Shown piece after piece: positions 5,575 to 12,639 of a stretch of DNA of 17,704 nt. How positions within the stretch are numbered: the stretch's first letter is position 1; the number at the start of each line of letters is the position of its first letter. The stretch is from CAZYPB01 sp964649265 (GTDB lineage: Archaea; Micrarchaeota; Micrarchaeia; Burarchaeales; JAKAKT01). The position numbers were made by a program, and so were the translations under genes. The notes under the pieces are model-generated. The model searched no databases and was not told the origin of the DNA. It saw only the letters and a program-made list of their open reading frames with translations. Location of the stretch: NCBI GenBank assembly GCA_964649265.1, contig CAZYPB010000016.1:1-17704 (forward strand), read 5' to 3'.

Positions 5575-5772
5575 CTAGAGTTTTGTGTATGCACAGACCT
5601 CAAGCTTTTCTTTCTTAGTAAGGCCCTTGTGGGCTAGAATGCCCTTTCGAAATGTATCGCAGAAATCCGCTTCTGCAACAGAACTGAAACGCAAGTTCTT
5701 CTGCTGGCAGGCTATCCAATGGATATGGTTATCCCATGCTTCTAGGAGTGACTTCTTTTCTTCTGAACTCAT
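5575..5772 (-). CDS. Small protein of unknown function
   Basis: 65 residues, charged and helical, with no membrane segment: SSEEKKSLLEAWDNHIHWI at the start and HKGLTKKEKLEVCAYTKL at the end. Two cysteines, three histidines and a Trp-rich first helix are present. A TATA-like TATACTATAAG lies upstream on the minus strand at about 5793-5803, and the composition is that of a soluble protein, not of a chance frame. No ribosome binding site is obvious. It is convergent with the rhodanese gene, with 8 bases between the stops. I do not recognise the family. Confidence 0.5.
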   Translation of the reverse strand: MSSEEKKSLLEAWDNHIHWIACQQKNLRFSSVAEADFCDTFRKGILAHKGLTKKEKLEVCAYTKL

Positions 5773-5893
5773 GAATACATTATGTACAGCTTATAGTATA
5801 AACTAGTAGGTAAAATAATCGAAACTGCCACTAACTGGAATTCTTATTAAAACTGACAAATGGGCAATTGCACTTGCATTATAAGGTAATCTG

Positions 5894-6292
5894 ATGAAAG
5901 CAAAACTGATTGCGCCCTGTGGAATGAACTGCGGGATTTGCAAAGCGTATTTAAGAGATAAGAATAAGTGTATTGGCTGTAGGGAAGATGATAAGGGAAA
6001 ACCAGTTTCATGTATTAGATGTACTATAAAGAATTGCGAGGAAATAAAGAAAAGTAAAACAGGCTTCTGTTTTGAATGTGAGAAATTTCCCTGTAGAAGA
6101 CTAAAACAACTGGATAAGAGATACGTGGGAAAGTACCGCATGAGTATGATCGATAACTTACTGTTAATTAAGAAAAATGGGGTTAGAAAACTCTTGCAGA
6201 GGGAAAATAAAAAATGGACCTGCAAGTGCGGAGAAACTGTTAGTTGCCATGATCTAACTTGCTTTGGTTGTGGAGCAAAAGTGATTAAATGA
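5894..6292 (+). CDS. DUF3795-family Cys-rich protein
   Basis: 132 residues. The start KAKLIAPCGMNCGICKAYL, with CIGCR, CIRC, GFCFECEKFPCRRL, is the hallmark of the DUF3795 family of small Cys-rich proteins found in anaerobic bacteria and archaea. The cysteines probably bind zinc or iron-sulphur clusters. The C-terminus has an additional zinc-ribbon-like part (CKCGETVSCHDLTCFGCGAKVIK), which resembles the four-Cys hooks of rubredoxin-like zinc ribbons. The gene overlaps the next by four bases (ATGA), so the two form an operon. GTGATT at the end is the next gene's ribosome binding site. No reaction is known for the family. Confidence 0.85.
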   Translation: MKAKLIAPCGMNCGICKAYLRDKNKCIGCREDDKGKPVSCIRCTIKNCEEIKKSKTGFCFECEKFPCRRLKQLDKRYVGKYRMSMIDNLLLIKKNGVRKLLQRENKKWTCKCGETVSCHDLTCFGCGAKVIK

Positions 6293-6858
6293 AGATTGAG
6301 AGATCTGTTTATTTCAAGAACAGAAAGGAGTGGCGTAAATGGCTGTCGAAAAACCACCCGAAAGAAAAGGAAATCTGGCTCATCTATTACAAAAAATCTT
6401 CAGGCAAGCCCAGGATTCCATACAATGATGCGGTTGAGGAGGCTCTTTGCTATGGTTGGATAGATAGCACCGTAAAGAGAATTGATTCTGAAAGGTTTGC
6501 CCAGAGATTTTCTCCTAGAAGACCAAACAGTGAGCTCTCCCAAATGAACAAAGAGAGAATAAGGGGGCTTATTGAATCCGGGAAGATGACCAAAGCTGGC
6601 ATGGGTGCAGTGGCACATGCCTACAGAGCGGAATTGGATCATGGGAAAGTTAAGATTTCAAAAGATATTCTAAAAGAACTTAAGAGTAACAAGGTTGCCT
6701 GGGAGAATTTTCAGAAATTCCCAGAGAGTTATAAGAGAATAAGAATTGCTTATATAGAAAGTCAGCGGGACCATTCAGAGGATGCTTTTAGAAAAAGCCT
6801 TGGGAATTTCATAGGAATGACTGAAAAGAACAAGCTCTTTGGTTTAGTGAAGAAATAG
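6289..6858 (+). CDS. YdeI/OmdA-type protein (bacteriocin-protection family)
   Basis: 189 residues. The N-terminal part has the family signature: SVYFKNRKEWRKWLSKNHPKEKEIWLIYYKK, PRIPYNDAVEEALCYGWIDS and RFAQRFSPRRPNSELSQMN. The C-terminal part (residues about 115-160: ISKDILKELKSNKVAWENFQKFP...RIAYIESQR) is the short helical OmdA domain. These proteins are widespread in bacteria and some archaea and are poorly understood. In Salmonella OmdA affects resistance to a bacteriocin-like stress. The gene is translationally coupled to the DUF3795 gene before it. Its stop is 10 bases from the stop of the convergent 531-residue gene. Confidence 0.85.
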   Translation: MKIERSVYFKNRKEWRKWLSKNHPKEKEIWLIYYKKSSGKPRIPYNDAVEEALCYGWIDSTVKRIDSERFAQRFSPRRPNSELSQMNKERIRGLIESGKMTKAGMGAVAHAYRAELDHGKVKISKDILKELKSNKVAWENFQKFPESYKRIRIAYIESQRDHSEDAFRKSLGNFIGMTEKNKLFGLVKK

Positions 6859-6868
6859 CTTTGTGTTC

Positions 6869-8464
6869 TCATTTCTCTAGTAAATTGAATATATTCAGTT
6901 TTATCGACTTGTTACTCTCGAACTCATTTCTCAATTGCTCAACAACAGCTGCTTTTATCTTCTGGTAAGTTTCCCTTGGAAGCTCCGCATTGCCAATTGC
7001 ATTTCTTCTATTCTTGACATTAAAACAGAACATTGAATTCTTTACATTCTCGCAGTTGTGGCAATAGTATGCATCAGTACAGTCCCTGCTTGAATCGACC
7101 TCAAAGCATCTGCTAAGACGTGCTGAAGAATAGCAGCGCAGGATGAAACTTGCCTTGCGAACTGCGTTGCAACCAAAAACCGAATCAGATTCGTGTAGAT
7201 AATAGTTGTATGCTGAATTTTTTGAGTAGATGTTTAGAAAACTCCTGTAGCAGTTTGTGGAGCTTATTGTAACCTGGCATTTCGGGACATTTGATATTTC
7301 CCCGTAATCTATTCCTATTCGGAAGAAGGCCAAATCTCCGAATAGCTTGTCTGAATTACCAAATGAAAGATCATCCACTGTGGTTGGCTGTACAGCAAGA
7401 ATGCGCCCTAGATACTCCGCCTCTTCTTCAGTAACAAGCCTATCTCTTGGGAGAAATGAATAGAAGCCGTATTCAAATATCTCCAGGTCGTCTCCGCTGA
7501 CAACTGATTTGCCTTGTTCGTAATGGCGGATGAATTCAGAGAGCCATTCGCCGCATTCGTCCATCTTCACCGCCTCGGTGCCAAGGATAACCTTTTTTGT
7601 ATTTGTGAATGCCTTTTCCATGGGATCAGTGGAGGTTGGTTTCAGGGGTACCTTACTGAACCCCTTCCTTGCGCGTTCAATTATTTTCTGATCTGGGGGA
7701 GAACCTCCAGTGAGTTCCATCAGATTTGGAAGCTCTTTCTCCCTCTCCAGTTGATCGGCCATTTCAGAAACCAGTTTGTTTCTGATTGAGATGTACTTAT
7801 CCCTTGGTAATTTTAGATTGCCTATTGACTGTGCCATGTTCCGCACATTAAAACAGAACATGCAGTCCCTTGAGTTGTATATGTTATGGGAATAGTAACA
7901 CCCCGAGCATTCCTCAGCAGTGTAGAGCTCAAGACATCTTCTGAGAAAATCCGCATTGGCAAATCTCATTGATTGGCTGCAGTTTCCATGGTGCATGGAA
8001 CCGAAAACACTGTCAGCATACTCCATACAATAGCCATGTGCAACGTACTTGGAATAGGTAATCTGGGCTGAGCGATATACGTAGAAGCATTCTATAATAT
8101 CCGTGCTCTCTTCAATAAATTTTGAGTTCCCAAGATGCATGTTGCCAGTGTATGCAACCCTCTCCTGCACTGCCTCGACTATGGAATCTATGTCCTTTAT
8201 CTCGTTGATGTTCAACGGAGTAAAAGCTTTGTCCATGTCCACCTCGTCAAGGGAAATCTTTCTTGAATCTGGTGAGTAATAGGGCAGCATCAATGAAACT
8301 GGCTTTCCTGAGAGAAATGATTTTGCCTCGCAAGTCTGCTGCCTTCCTTTTGAAAGCCAATCCTCAAACTGCGAGAGGTCTCCAACCTCCCTTCCAAATA
8401 GAATCTTGCAAGTGGACTTCCATCTTCTGTTTAATTCATTGTAAGTCATATCCGAAGGGTCCAT
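6869..8464 (-). CDS. 531-residue Cys-rich protein with an internal duplication
   Basis: Two halves share a long repeat. Residues about 115-240 and 400-515 both contain a Y/SDSVFG segment, CYYSHN or YYCHN, a stretch with N-x4-MFCFNVxN, IGNxxLPRxxY and a following charged helix. The cysteines recur at short steps (ECSGCYY, RDCMFCFNV; RDCTDAYYCHNCENVKNSMFCFNV), as in a ladder of turns that could form a beta-helix or bind metal. Resembling motifs (C..CFxCxxLxxKxYCIxN) occur in long uncharacterised proteins of candidate-phyla microbes, and this may be a relative. No signal peptide or membrane segment is seen, so it is probably cytoplasmic. It has no operon partner. Start ATG at 8464 gives a natural N-terminus. 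Confidence 0.8.
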   Translation of the reverse strand: MDPSDMTYNELNRRWKSTCKILFGREVGDLSQFEDWLSKGRQQTCEAKSFLSGKPVSLMLPYYSPDSRKISLDEVDMDKAFTPLNINEIKDIDSIVEAVQERVAYTGNMHLGNSKFIEESTDIIECFYVYRSAQITYSKYVAHGYCMEYADSVFGSMHHGNCSQSMRFANADFLRRCLELYTAEECSGCYYSHNIYNSRDCMFCFNVRNMAQSIGNLKLPRDKYISIRNKLVSEMADQLEREKELPNLMELTGGSPPDQKIIERARKGFSKVPLKPTSTDPMEKAFTNTKKVILGTEAVKMDECGEWLSEFIRHYEQGKSVVSGDDLEIFEYGFYSFLPRDRLVTEEEAEYLGRILAVQPTTVDDLSFGNSDKLFGDLAFFRIGIDYGEISNVPKCQVTISSTNCYRSFLNIYSKNSAYNYYLHESDSVFGCNAVRKASFILRCYSSARLSRCFEVDSSRDCTDAYYCHNCENVKNSMFCFNVKNRRNAIGNAELPRETYQKIKAAVVEQLRNEFESNKSIKLNIFNLLEK

Positions 8465-8514
8465 AGGTTATTATTTGGTTTTTCATATTAATTAGTTGTC
8501 GACTTATCAAAAAA

Positions 8515-8862
8515 TTGACTAAGGAAGAAGAGGATGTGATTGTCCATAAGGGGACTGAGAAGCCGTTCACAGGACAATATTGGAACCACTTTGAGAGCGG
8601 GGAATATACCTGCAAGAGGTGCGGTGCTCTTCTCTATAGATCCAAAGATAAGTTTGAATCAGGCTGTGGTTGGCCGAGCTTTGATGATGAGTTTGAGGGA
8701 GCTGTGAAGAGGGTTCCTGATGCAGACGGGGTAAGGACAGAGATAGTGTGTGCAAAATGCAGTGCCCATCTGGGACATGTTTTCAAAGGGGAGAAGATGA
8801 CAGATAAAAACACGAGGCACTGCGTAAACTCTATTTCAATTGTGTTTAAACCCAAGCAGTAG
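8515..8862 (+). CDS. msrB: Peptide methionine (R)-S-oxide reductase MsrB, TTG start
   Basis: 115 residues from the TTG at 8515. The catalytic cysteine is in RHCVNS (Cys103). The zinc-binding CxxC pairs are at Cys33/Cys36 (CKRC) and Cys79/Cys82 (CAKC), and Cys51 of GCGWPSF is in the conserved family block. MsrB repairs oxidised methionine in proteins, with thioredoxin-like donors. The start is odd: many relatives begin M-K-K-L-T-x-E-E, and here the matching frame reads ATC-AAA-AAA-TTG-ACT. The usual ATG position is ATC and the TTG is the leucine codon. No clear ribosome binding site is visible. The gene diverges from the 531-residue gene. Confidence 0.92.
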   Translation: MTKEEEDVIVHKGTEKPFTGQYWNHFESGEYTCKRCGALLYRSKDKFESGCGWPSFDDEFEGAVKRVPDADGVRTEIVCAKCSAHLGHVFKGEKMTDKNTRHCVNSISIVFKPKQ

Positions 8863-8865
8863 TTA

Positions 8866-9010
8866 TTATAAAATTGATAGGCGTGTGTCTCCGATATGGG
8901 TTCTTCCGTTCAACCTGATAACGCACAGAACGTATGGTTTCCCTTACCTTACGCTCCCCCTTAGTGCGGCCTGGGCAATAGTTGAGTATGGGATTGGGGG
9001 TATATAGCCG
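8866..9010. other. Possible structured RNA in the msrB-hsp20 gap
   Basis: This gap between convergent genes is richer in GC than its flanks. A TATA-like TTATTATAAAAT (8865-8876) opens it on the plus strand. CGTAtGGT and ACCtTACG form a hairpin at 8940-8962. CCCCC (8966-8970) can pair with GGGGG (8996-9000), and CGCAC (8931-8935) with GTGCG (8974-8978). The right part vaguely recalls a 5S rRNA 3' half, but the conserved CCGAAC and GUUAAGC loop is missing. It fits no RNA family that I recognise. Confidence 0.25.
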
Positions 9011-9047
9011 TGTTTCATGAGAGAGTATAAAAAAGAAAAAAGGGAGA

Positions 9048-9524
9048 TCAGTCGACCTCTATCTTCTTTGGTTTCTTTTTGTCTTCCCCCGTTGGTATGG
9101 TCACCTTGAGGACCCCGCTTTTATACTCTGCTTTAACCCCTTCTCCTTTAGCATATTTAGGAAGAGGGAGGCACCTGTAATAGCCCGAGAACGACCTCTC
9201 AGTTATGTAGGAGTCTTTCTTTTTTTCCTCGCGCTCGTGCTTTTTCTCAACCTTTACCTCAAGCGAATCATCCCCTATCTCAAGCTGTATGTCTTTTTTG
9301 TCAACCCCGGGCAGGTCAAACTCGGCAACTATTTCCTTGTCTGTCTCGTATAGATCAACATTTGCCCTAAACAGGGACTGCTCTCTAGTTGCAAGTTCGT
9401 TTCCTTTGTTTGGAAGGAGATGCCTTGTGGGTAACAGCATTGGCGGGGAAAAGAAATCCTCAAACACCCTGTCCATCTCCTCCTGGATGTTTCTCATCTT
9501 TTTCCAAGTGCCTATGTCTTTCAT
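9048..9524 (-). CDS. hsp20: Small heat-shock protein, Hsp20/alpha-crystallin family
   Basis: 158 residues. The alpha-crystallin domain spans about residues 50-145, with VDLYETDKEIVAEFDLPGV, KDIQLEIGDDSLEVKVEKK, RSFSGYYRCLPLP and the conserved A-x-x-x-x-GVL motif AEYKSGVLKVTIP. A C-terminal IxV (KKIEVD) would dock into neighbouring subunits to build oligomers. Such proteins hold unfolding proteins for refolding, without ATP. The N-terminal 45 residues carry an aromatic, flexible segment (EDFFSPPMLLP). GGAGGTGG upstream of the ATG is a strong ribosome binding site. A 19-bp perfect inverted repeat at 9550-9568 lies in the promoter and probably binds a heat-shock repressor. Confidence 0.95.
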   Translation of the reverse strand: MKDIGTWKKMRNIQEEMDRVFEDFFSPPMLLPTRHLLPNKGNELATREQSLFRANVDLYETDKEIVAEFDLPGVDKKDIQLEIGDDSLEVKVEKKHEREEKKKDSYITERSFSGYYRCLPLPKYAKGEGVKAEYKSGVLKVTIPTGEDKKKPKKIEVD

Positions 9525-9549
9525 TTAAACCACCTCCAAGTGTCAATAC

Positions 9550-9568
9550 CATATTAACAGTTAATATG
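9550..9568. promoter_or_regulatory. Inverted repeat in the hsp20 promoter
   Basis: CATATTAACAGTTAATATG is a perfect 9-1-9 inverted repeat 26 bases upstream of the hsp20 ATG. On the minus strand a TATA-like TTTATATC precedes it (about 9566-9573), and a second AT box lies near 9585. The site would cover the transcription start, as expected of a heat-shock repressor of the Phr/HSR1 type, though no such gene is in the window. Confidence 0.55.
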
Positions 9569-9602
9569 ATATAAACACCATGTATAAATATTTTTCGGTG
9601 CT

Positions 9603-10427
9603 TCACTTGAGAAGTTTCTCTTTTCCGCCAAGTTCTCTTCCAGTATAATAGACAAAGCCGAGGACCATCATTGCTGTTGCTGCTTCCAAGAAGAAAATGT
9701 CAAGCCCAAAGTAAGCCAACAGAACTACAATGAAGTCTAAAACAAAATGTCCCAAGAATGCCGCGTAGAACCATTTCCTATTGCCGTTCAACACAGAGAG
9801 CATAACAAGGATTGAAGCGCAGAAATGAAAGGTCATTGCAACGGCTCTTTCGAAAAGCGCAACGATGGGGAGAAACGGACTTGTATTCTCCATTAACTGT
9901 TTCTGTGCTTCCATCAACTCAACTGTTTCAGCTGCCTTTTCCTCCGTGTATCCCTGTTCGATGAGGATTTTGGAATAGGAATCAAGGTCTGTGCTTTCAA
10001 AGAAAGCTGTTGCAACAAAAAAATTGGCACTTGCCAGAATACCTAGAAAGAGAATTGATTCCATGCCTCCCCAGCCCAAACCAAAGAGTTTTGCATTACT
10101 TAACCCCGTGTATTTGTTGTATTTCTTGAACAGAAGATACCTGGCTGGTTCCTCGAAAAGAGCAGCAAGTATGGCCAGATAGAACGCTATAAACAGAATG
10201 GCTCCAGTTTCGCTAAAAGAGCTGCTGACGAAATCGAAAAGGGGTTTTTGAGTGAAAACAACCAATGGGACATGAACCGTCTGAACCATGAAGAAAAGAC
10301 CTGCGCCGTATATGGCAATAGTATAGGACAGCTTGTGTTTGTTTTTGTAGTAATAGATGAGCGCAGCTGGGATCAGTATTGCAAGACCGCTAACAACCAA
10401 TTGTATAGTCGCTTTAGTTATGTCCAT
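9603..10427 (-). CDS. YhfC-family membrane protein, putative intramembrane protease
   Basis: 274 residues with seven or eight predicted membrane helices. The motifs of the YhfC group of the PrsW/CPBP-like intramembrane protease superfamily are present in order: FEEPARYLLF (Glu92, Glu93, Arg96), GLGWGGMESI (Glu123), FERAVAMTFHF (His201) and GHFVLDF (His227, Asp231). Such residues may bind metal or act as acid-base catalysts inside the membrane. Cleavage by YhfC proteins has not been proven, so the enzymatic role is inferred from the family. It faces gpmA across a short shared promoter region with the TATA-like GATATAAATAG at 10446-10456. It precedes hsp20 on the same strand, but hsp20 has its own promoter. 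The substrate is unknown. Confidence 0.75.
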   Translation of the reverse strand: MDITKATIQLVVSGLAILIPAALIYYYKNKHKLSYTIAIYGAGLFFMVQTVHVPLVVFTQKPLFDFVSSSFSETGAILFIAFYLAILAALFEEPARYLLFKKYNKYTGLSNAKLFGLGWGGMESILFLGILASANFFVATAFFESTDLDSYSKILIEQGYTEEKAAETVELMEAQKQLMENTSPFLPIVALFERAVAMTFHFCASILVMLSVLNGNRKWFYAAFLGHFVLDFIVVLLAYFGLDIFFLEAATAMMVLGFVYYTGRELGGKEKLLK

Positions 10428-10445
10428 GTAACCCTATTCTGCAAT

Positions 10446-10486
10446 TGATATAAATAGTTTGTTGGAGAAGTGTCATTGGTGGTTTG
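10446..10486. promoter_or_regulatory. Shared promoter region of the YhfC-like and gpmA genes
   Basis: GATATAAATAG (10446-10456) reads as a TATA box in both directions. It lies 31 to 41 bases before the gpmA ATG at 10487, and 19 to 29 bases before the minus-strand ATG at 10427, whose transcript would then be leaderless. GGTGGTTT (10478-10485) is the gpmA ribosome binding site. Confidence 0.45.
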
Positions 10487-11233
10487 ATGATAAAAATGGT
10501 TCTTCTAAGACACGGGGAGAGTGTTTGGAACAAGAAGAACGTGTTCACTGGCTGGACTGATGTTGATCTATCCGAAAAAGGTGTTTCTGAAGCAAAGGAA
10601 TCAGGAAGGGTATTGAAAGAGGAGGGGTATGATTTCGATATTGCTTATACCTCCGTTTTGAAGAGAGCAATAAGAACCCTGTGGATAACGTTGGATGAGA
10701 TGGATCTGATGTGGTTGCCAGTTAAGAGGTCATGGAGACTTAATGAGAGGCATTATGGAGCATTGCAAGGTCTTAATAAGTCAGAAACAGCAGCAAAGCA
10801 CGGTGAAGAACAAGTGCAGATCTGGAGAAGAAGCTATGATGTAAGACCACCTGAACTTGAGAAAACTGATGATAGATACCCCGGAAAGGATCCCAAATAC
10901 AAAGAGTTGAAAGAAGGGGAAGTTCCTGTTGCTGAGTGTTTAAAGGATACTGTTGAGAGGTTTCTTCCCTATTGGCATGAAGAGATAGCACCTGTAATAA
11001 AAAGTGGAAAGAAGGTTCTTATAGCTGCGCATGGCAACAGCCTCAGGGCTCTTGTAAAATACCTTGAGGGCATATCCGATGATGAGATTTCATCACTTAA
11101 TATACCGACAGGCGTCCCCCTTGTTTACGAACTTGACAACGATCTTAACCCCATAAAGCATTACTATCTAGGAGACCAGGAGAAGATTAGGAGCGCGATG
11201 AACAAAGTGGCCAACCAGGGAAAGGCAAGATAA
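10487..11233 (+). CDS. gpmA: 2,3-bisphosphoglycerate-dependent phosphoglycerate mutase
   Basis: 248 residues. The histidine-phosphatase motif LRHGESVWN (His9 is phosphorylated) is followed by FTGWTDVDLSEKG and Arg60, then RLNERHYGALQGLNKSE (Glu87) and the second histidine in AHGNSLRALV (His182). The length and the RRSYDVRPP and DRYPGKDPKY segments mark the cofactor-dependent dPGM type, found mainly in bacteria and eukaryotes. It interconverts 3- and 2-phosphoglycerate in lower glycolysis. Most archaea use the unrelated cofactor-independent enzyme, so this may have come by transfer. A TTG three bases upstream could extend the frame, but ATG at 10487 follows GGTGGTTT and gives the natural N-terminus. 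The stop abuts the stop of the NikR-like gene. Confidence 0.95.
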   Translation: MIKMVLLRHGESVWNKKNVFTGWTDVDLSEKGVSEAKESGRVLKEEGYDFDIAYTSVLKRAIRTLWITLDEMDLMWLPVKRSWRLNERHYGALQGLNKSETAAKHGEEQVQIWRRSYDVRPPELEKTDDRYPGKDPKYKELKEGEVPVAECLKDTVERFLPYWHEEIAPVIKSGKKVLIAAHGNSLRALVKYLEGISDDEISSLNIPTGVPLVYELDNDLNPIKHYYLGDQEKIRSAMNKVANQGKAR

Positions 11234-11629
11234 TCAAGCAACAACAAGCTTAATGTAGTCCATCTTTCCACTTGTCTGGAATTTCCTGAATAATCTCTTC
11301 ACCTTATCTGCCTCCCCTTCCAAAACAAATATCTCCAGGCAGCGGTGGCGTTTTGAGAGACTGCTCAAGTGAGAGTGCATCTGAGTGGTTATAATATCAT
11401 CGAACTCATGCTTTATCTTGGAGATTATGTTTTCAAATTTCTGTTGGTGTATTACTAGTAAAACGCAATTTAGTCTGCCACTCAATTTAGATTTTTCTTT
11501 ATTGTCCGATACGAGCATTTTAATTGCTTCCCTTGCAGTCTCAGATCTCCCTGAAAATCCAAGTTCATCTTGTAATCCATCCAATTCAAATAGTAGTTCT
11601 TTATCCAATGAGAGGCTTACAATAACCAT
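11234..11629 (-). CDS. nikR: NikR-like metal-dependent repressor
   Basis: 131 residues. An N-terminal ribbon-helix-helix domain (MVIVSLSLDKELLFELDGL, with GFSGRSETAREAI) is joined to an ACT-like metal-binding domain. The four classical nickel ligands of E. coli NikR (His76, His87, His89, Cys95) have counterparts here at His74, His85, His87 and Cys97, within KHEFDD, TQMHSHL and RCLEIFVLEG. The spacing to the cysteine is four residues longer. It stands divergent to a ZnuA-type importer, with three identical half-sites in between. The upstream frame is open to 11680, but ATG at 11629 has AAGTGATCGT in front and starts the RHH strand. Metal choice (nickel or zinc) is not settled by sequence alone. 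Confidence 0.85.
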   Translation of the reverse strand: MVIVSLSLDKELLFELDGLQDELGFSGRSETAREAIKMLVSDNKEKSKLSGRLNCVLLVIHQQKFENIISKIKHEFDDIITTQMHSHLSSLSKRHRCLEIFVLEGEADKVKRLFRKFQTSGKMDYIKLVVA

Positions 11630-11637
11630 ACGATCAC

Positions 11638-11702
11638 TTAATAACTTGTTTTTATACCACCTTAAATAAGTTATTAACAACAGTCTTAAATATTAATAAC
11701 TT
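11638..11702. promoter_or_regulatory. Divergent nikR-znuA operator with three identical half-sites
   Basis: The 10-mer TTAATAACTT occurs at 11638-11647 and 11693-11702, and its reverse complement AAGTTATTAA at 11668-11677. The first and second are separated by 20 bases, the second and third by 15. The minus-strand TATA TATAAAAA (11650-11657) and the plus-strand TATA-like TTAAATA (11662-11668 and again near 11686) sit among them. NikR operators are inverted half-sites about 16 bases apart, so the second pair fits that geometry best. Confidence 0.65.
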
Positions 11703-11723
11703 CCTTTTTTTGGTGGTGATAAG

Positions 11724-12623
11724 ATGAGGAGTTATGTGGTTTTGTTTTTGCTTATTTCAGTTATCCTTTTTTCAGGCTGCACAAGCACCGAAAATGATGA
11801 TGGAAAAATAGATGTTGTTGTTAGCATTCTTCCGCAGAAGGAATTTGTTAAGGCAGTTGGAGGAGAGAATGTAAATGTATATGTTCTGATACCTCCGGGT
11901 GCAAGTCCTGCAACATATGATCCAAGCCCGCAGGATCTTGTTAGGTTGGAAAATGCAGATGTCTATTTCAGAGTGGGACACATAGAATTCGAGAAGTCAC
12001 ATGTTGGGGAGTTCGTTTCAATGAACCCAGAAATGAAAGTAGTTGATACTTCAGAAGGAGTTACTCTAAGGTATTTGGGTGAAGAAGAGCATCACGAACA
12101 TGAAGAAGACCATGCGGACGAACATGACCATCAGGGGGTTGACCCACATATTTGGCTTTCTCCCAAAGCAGTTGTTATTCAGGTAGAAAATGTATACCAA
12201 GCACTTGCGGATGCAAATCCAGAGAACACTGCGGTTTATAGGAAAAACGCAGATGATTACATGGCCGAATTGAACGCACTTGATGGAGAGTTAGCAGACA
12301 AACTTGGTGAGTTGGAAACAAAAAAATTCATTGTATTCCACCCGGCATGGGGATACTTTGCAGATAACTATGGTTTGGAACAGGTGGCTATTGAACATGA
12401 GGGAAAGGACCCCACAGCAGATCAATTGCAACATATAATTGACGAGGCTAAACATGAGAACATAAAGGTGGTATTTGTTCAAGAGCAATTCAGTACTGAA
12501 ATGGCAGAATCAGTTGCAGAGGAGATACAAGGAGTTGTTGTTAGGATAGACCCACTTGCTGAAAACTATATGGAGAACCTAAGGGAAGTGGGGAACACCA
12601 TTTCAAAAAACTTAAGAAATTGA
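11724..12623 (+). CDS. znuA: ZnuA-type metal-binding lipoprotein
   Basis: 299 residues. Lipoprotein signal MRSYVVLFLLISVILFSGC with lipid-anchored Cys19. The cluster A-I solute-binding fold has PPGASPATYDPSP, the metal-binding DPHIWLSP (His142), HPAWGYFADNYG (His206) and IDPL with Asp276. A His-rich loop (HHEHEEDHADEHDH, 123-136) is typical of zinc-binding ZnuA and may catch metal. The usual first ligand His, in GASPHxYxP, is Ala63 here, and His86 in VGHIEFE may stand in. The protein hands Zn (or Mn/Ni) to the membrane permease. It is the first gene of the znuACB operon with promoter and operator upstream. GGTGGTGATAAG before ATG is the ribosome binding site. Confidence 0.9.
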   Translation: MRSYVVLFLLISVILFSGCTSTENDDGKIDVVVSILPQKEFVKAVGGENVNVYVLIPPGASPATYDPSPQDLVRLENADVYFRVGHIEFEKSHVGEFVSMNPEMKVVDTSEGVTLRYLGEEEHHEHEEDHADEHDHQGVDPHIWLSPKAVVIQVENVYQALADANPENTAVYRKNADDYMAELNALDGELADKLGELETKKFIVFHPAWGYFADNYGLEQVAIEHEGKDPTADQLQHIIDEAKHENIKVVFVQEQFSTEMAESVAEEIQGVVVRIDPLAENYMENLREVGNTISKNLRN

Positions 12624-12639
12624 ACGGAGGCATTAATGC

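Noticed and set aside
8880..9010. 5S rRNA
   Set aside because: Some 3'-half similarity (GAGTATGGGA) but the universal CCGAAC and GTTAAGC segment is absent, and the ends do not pair.
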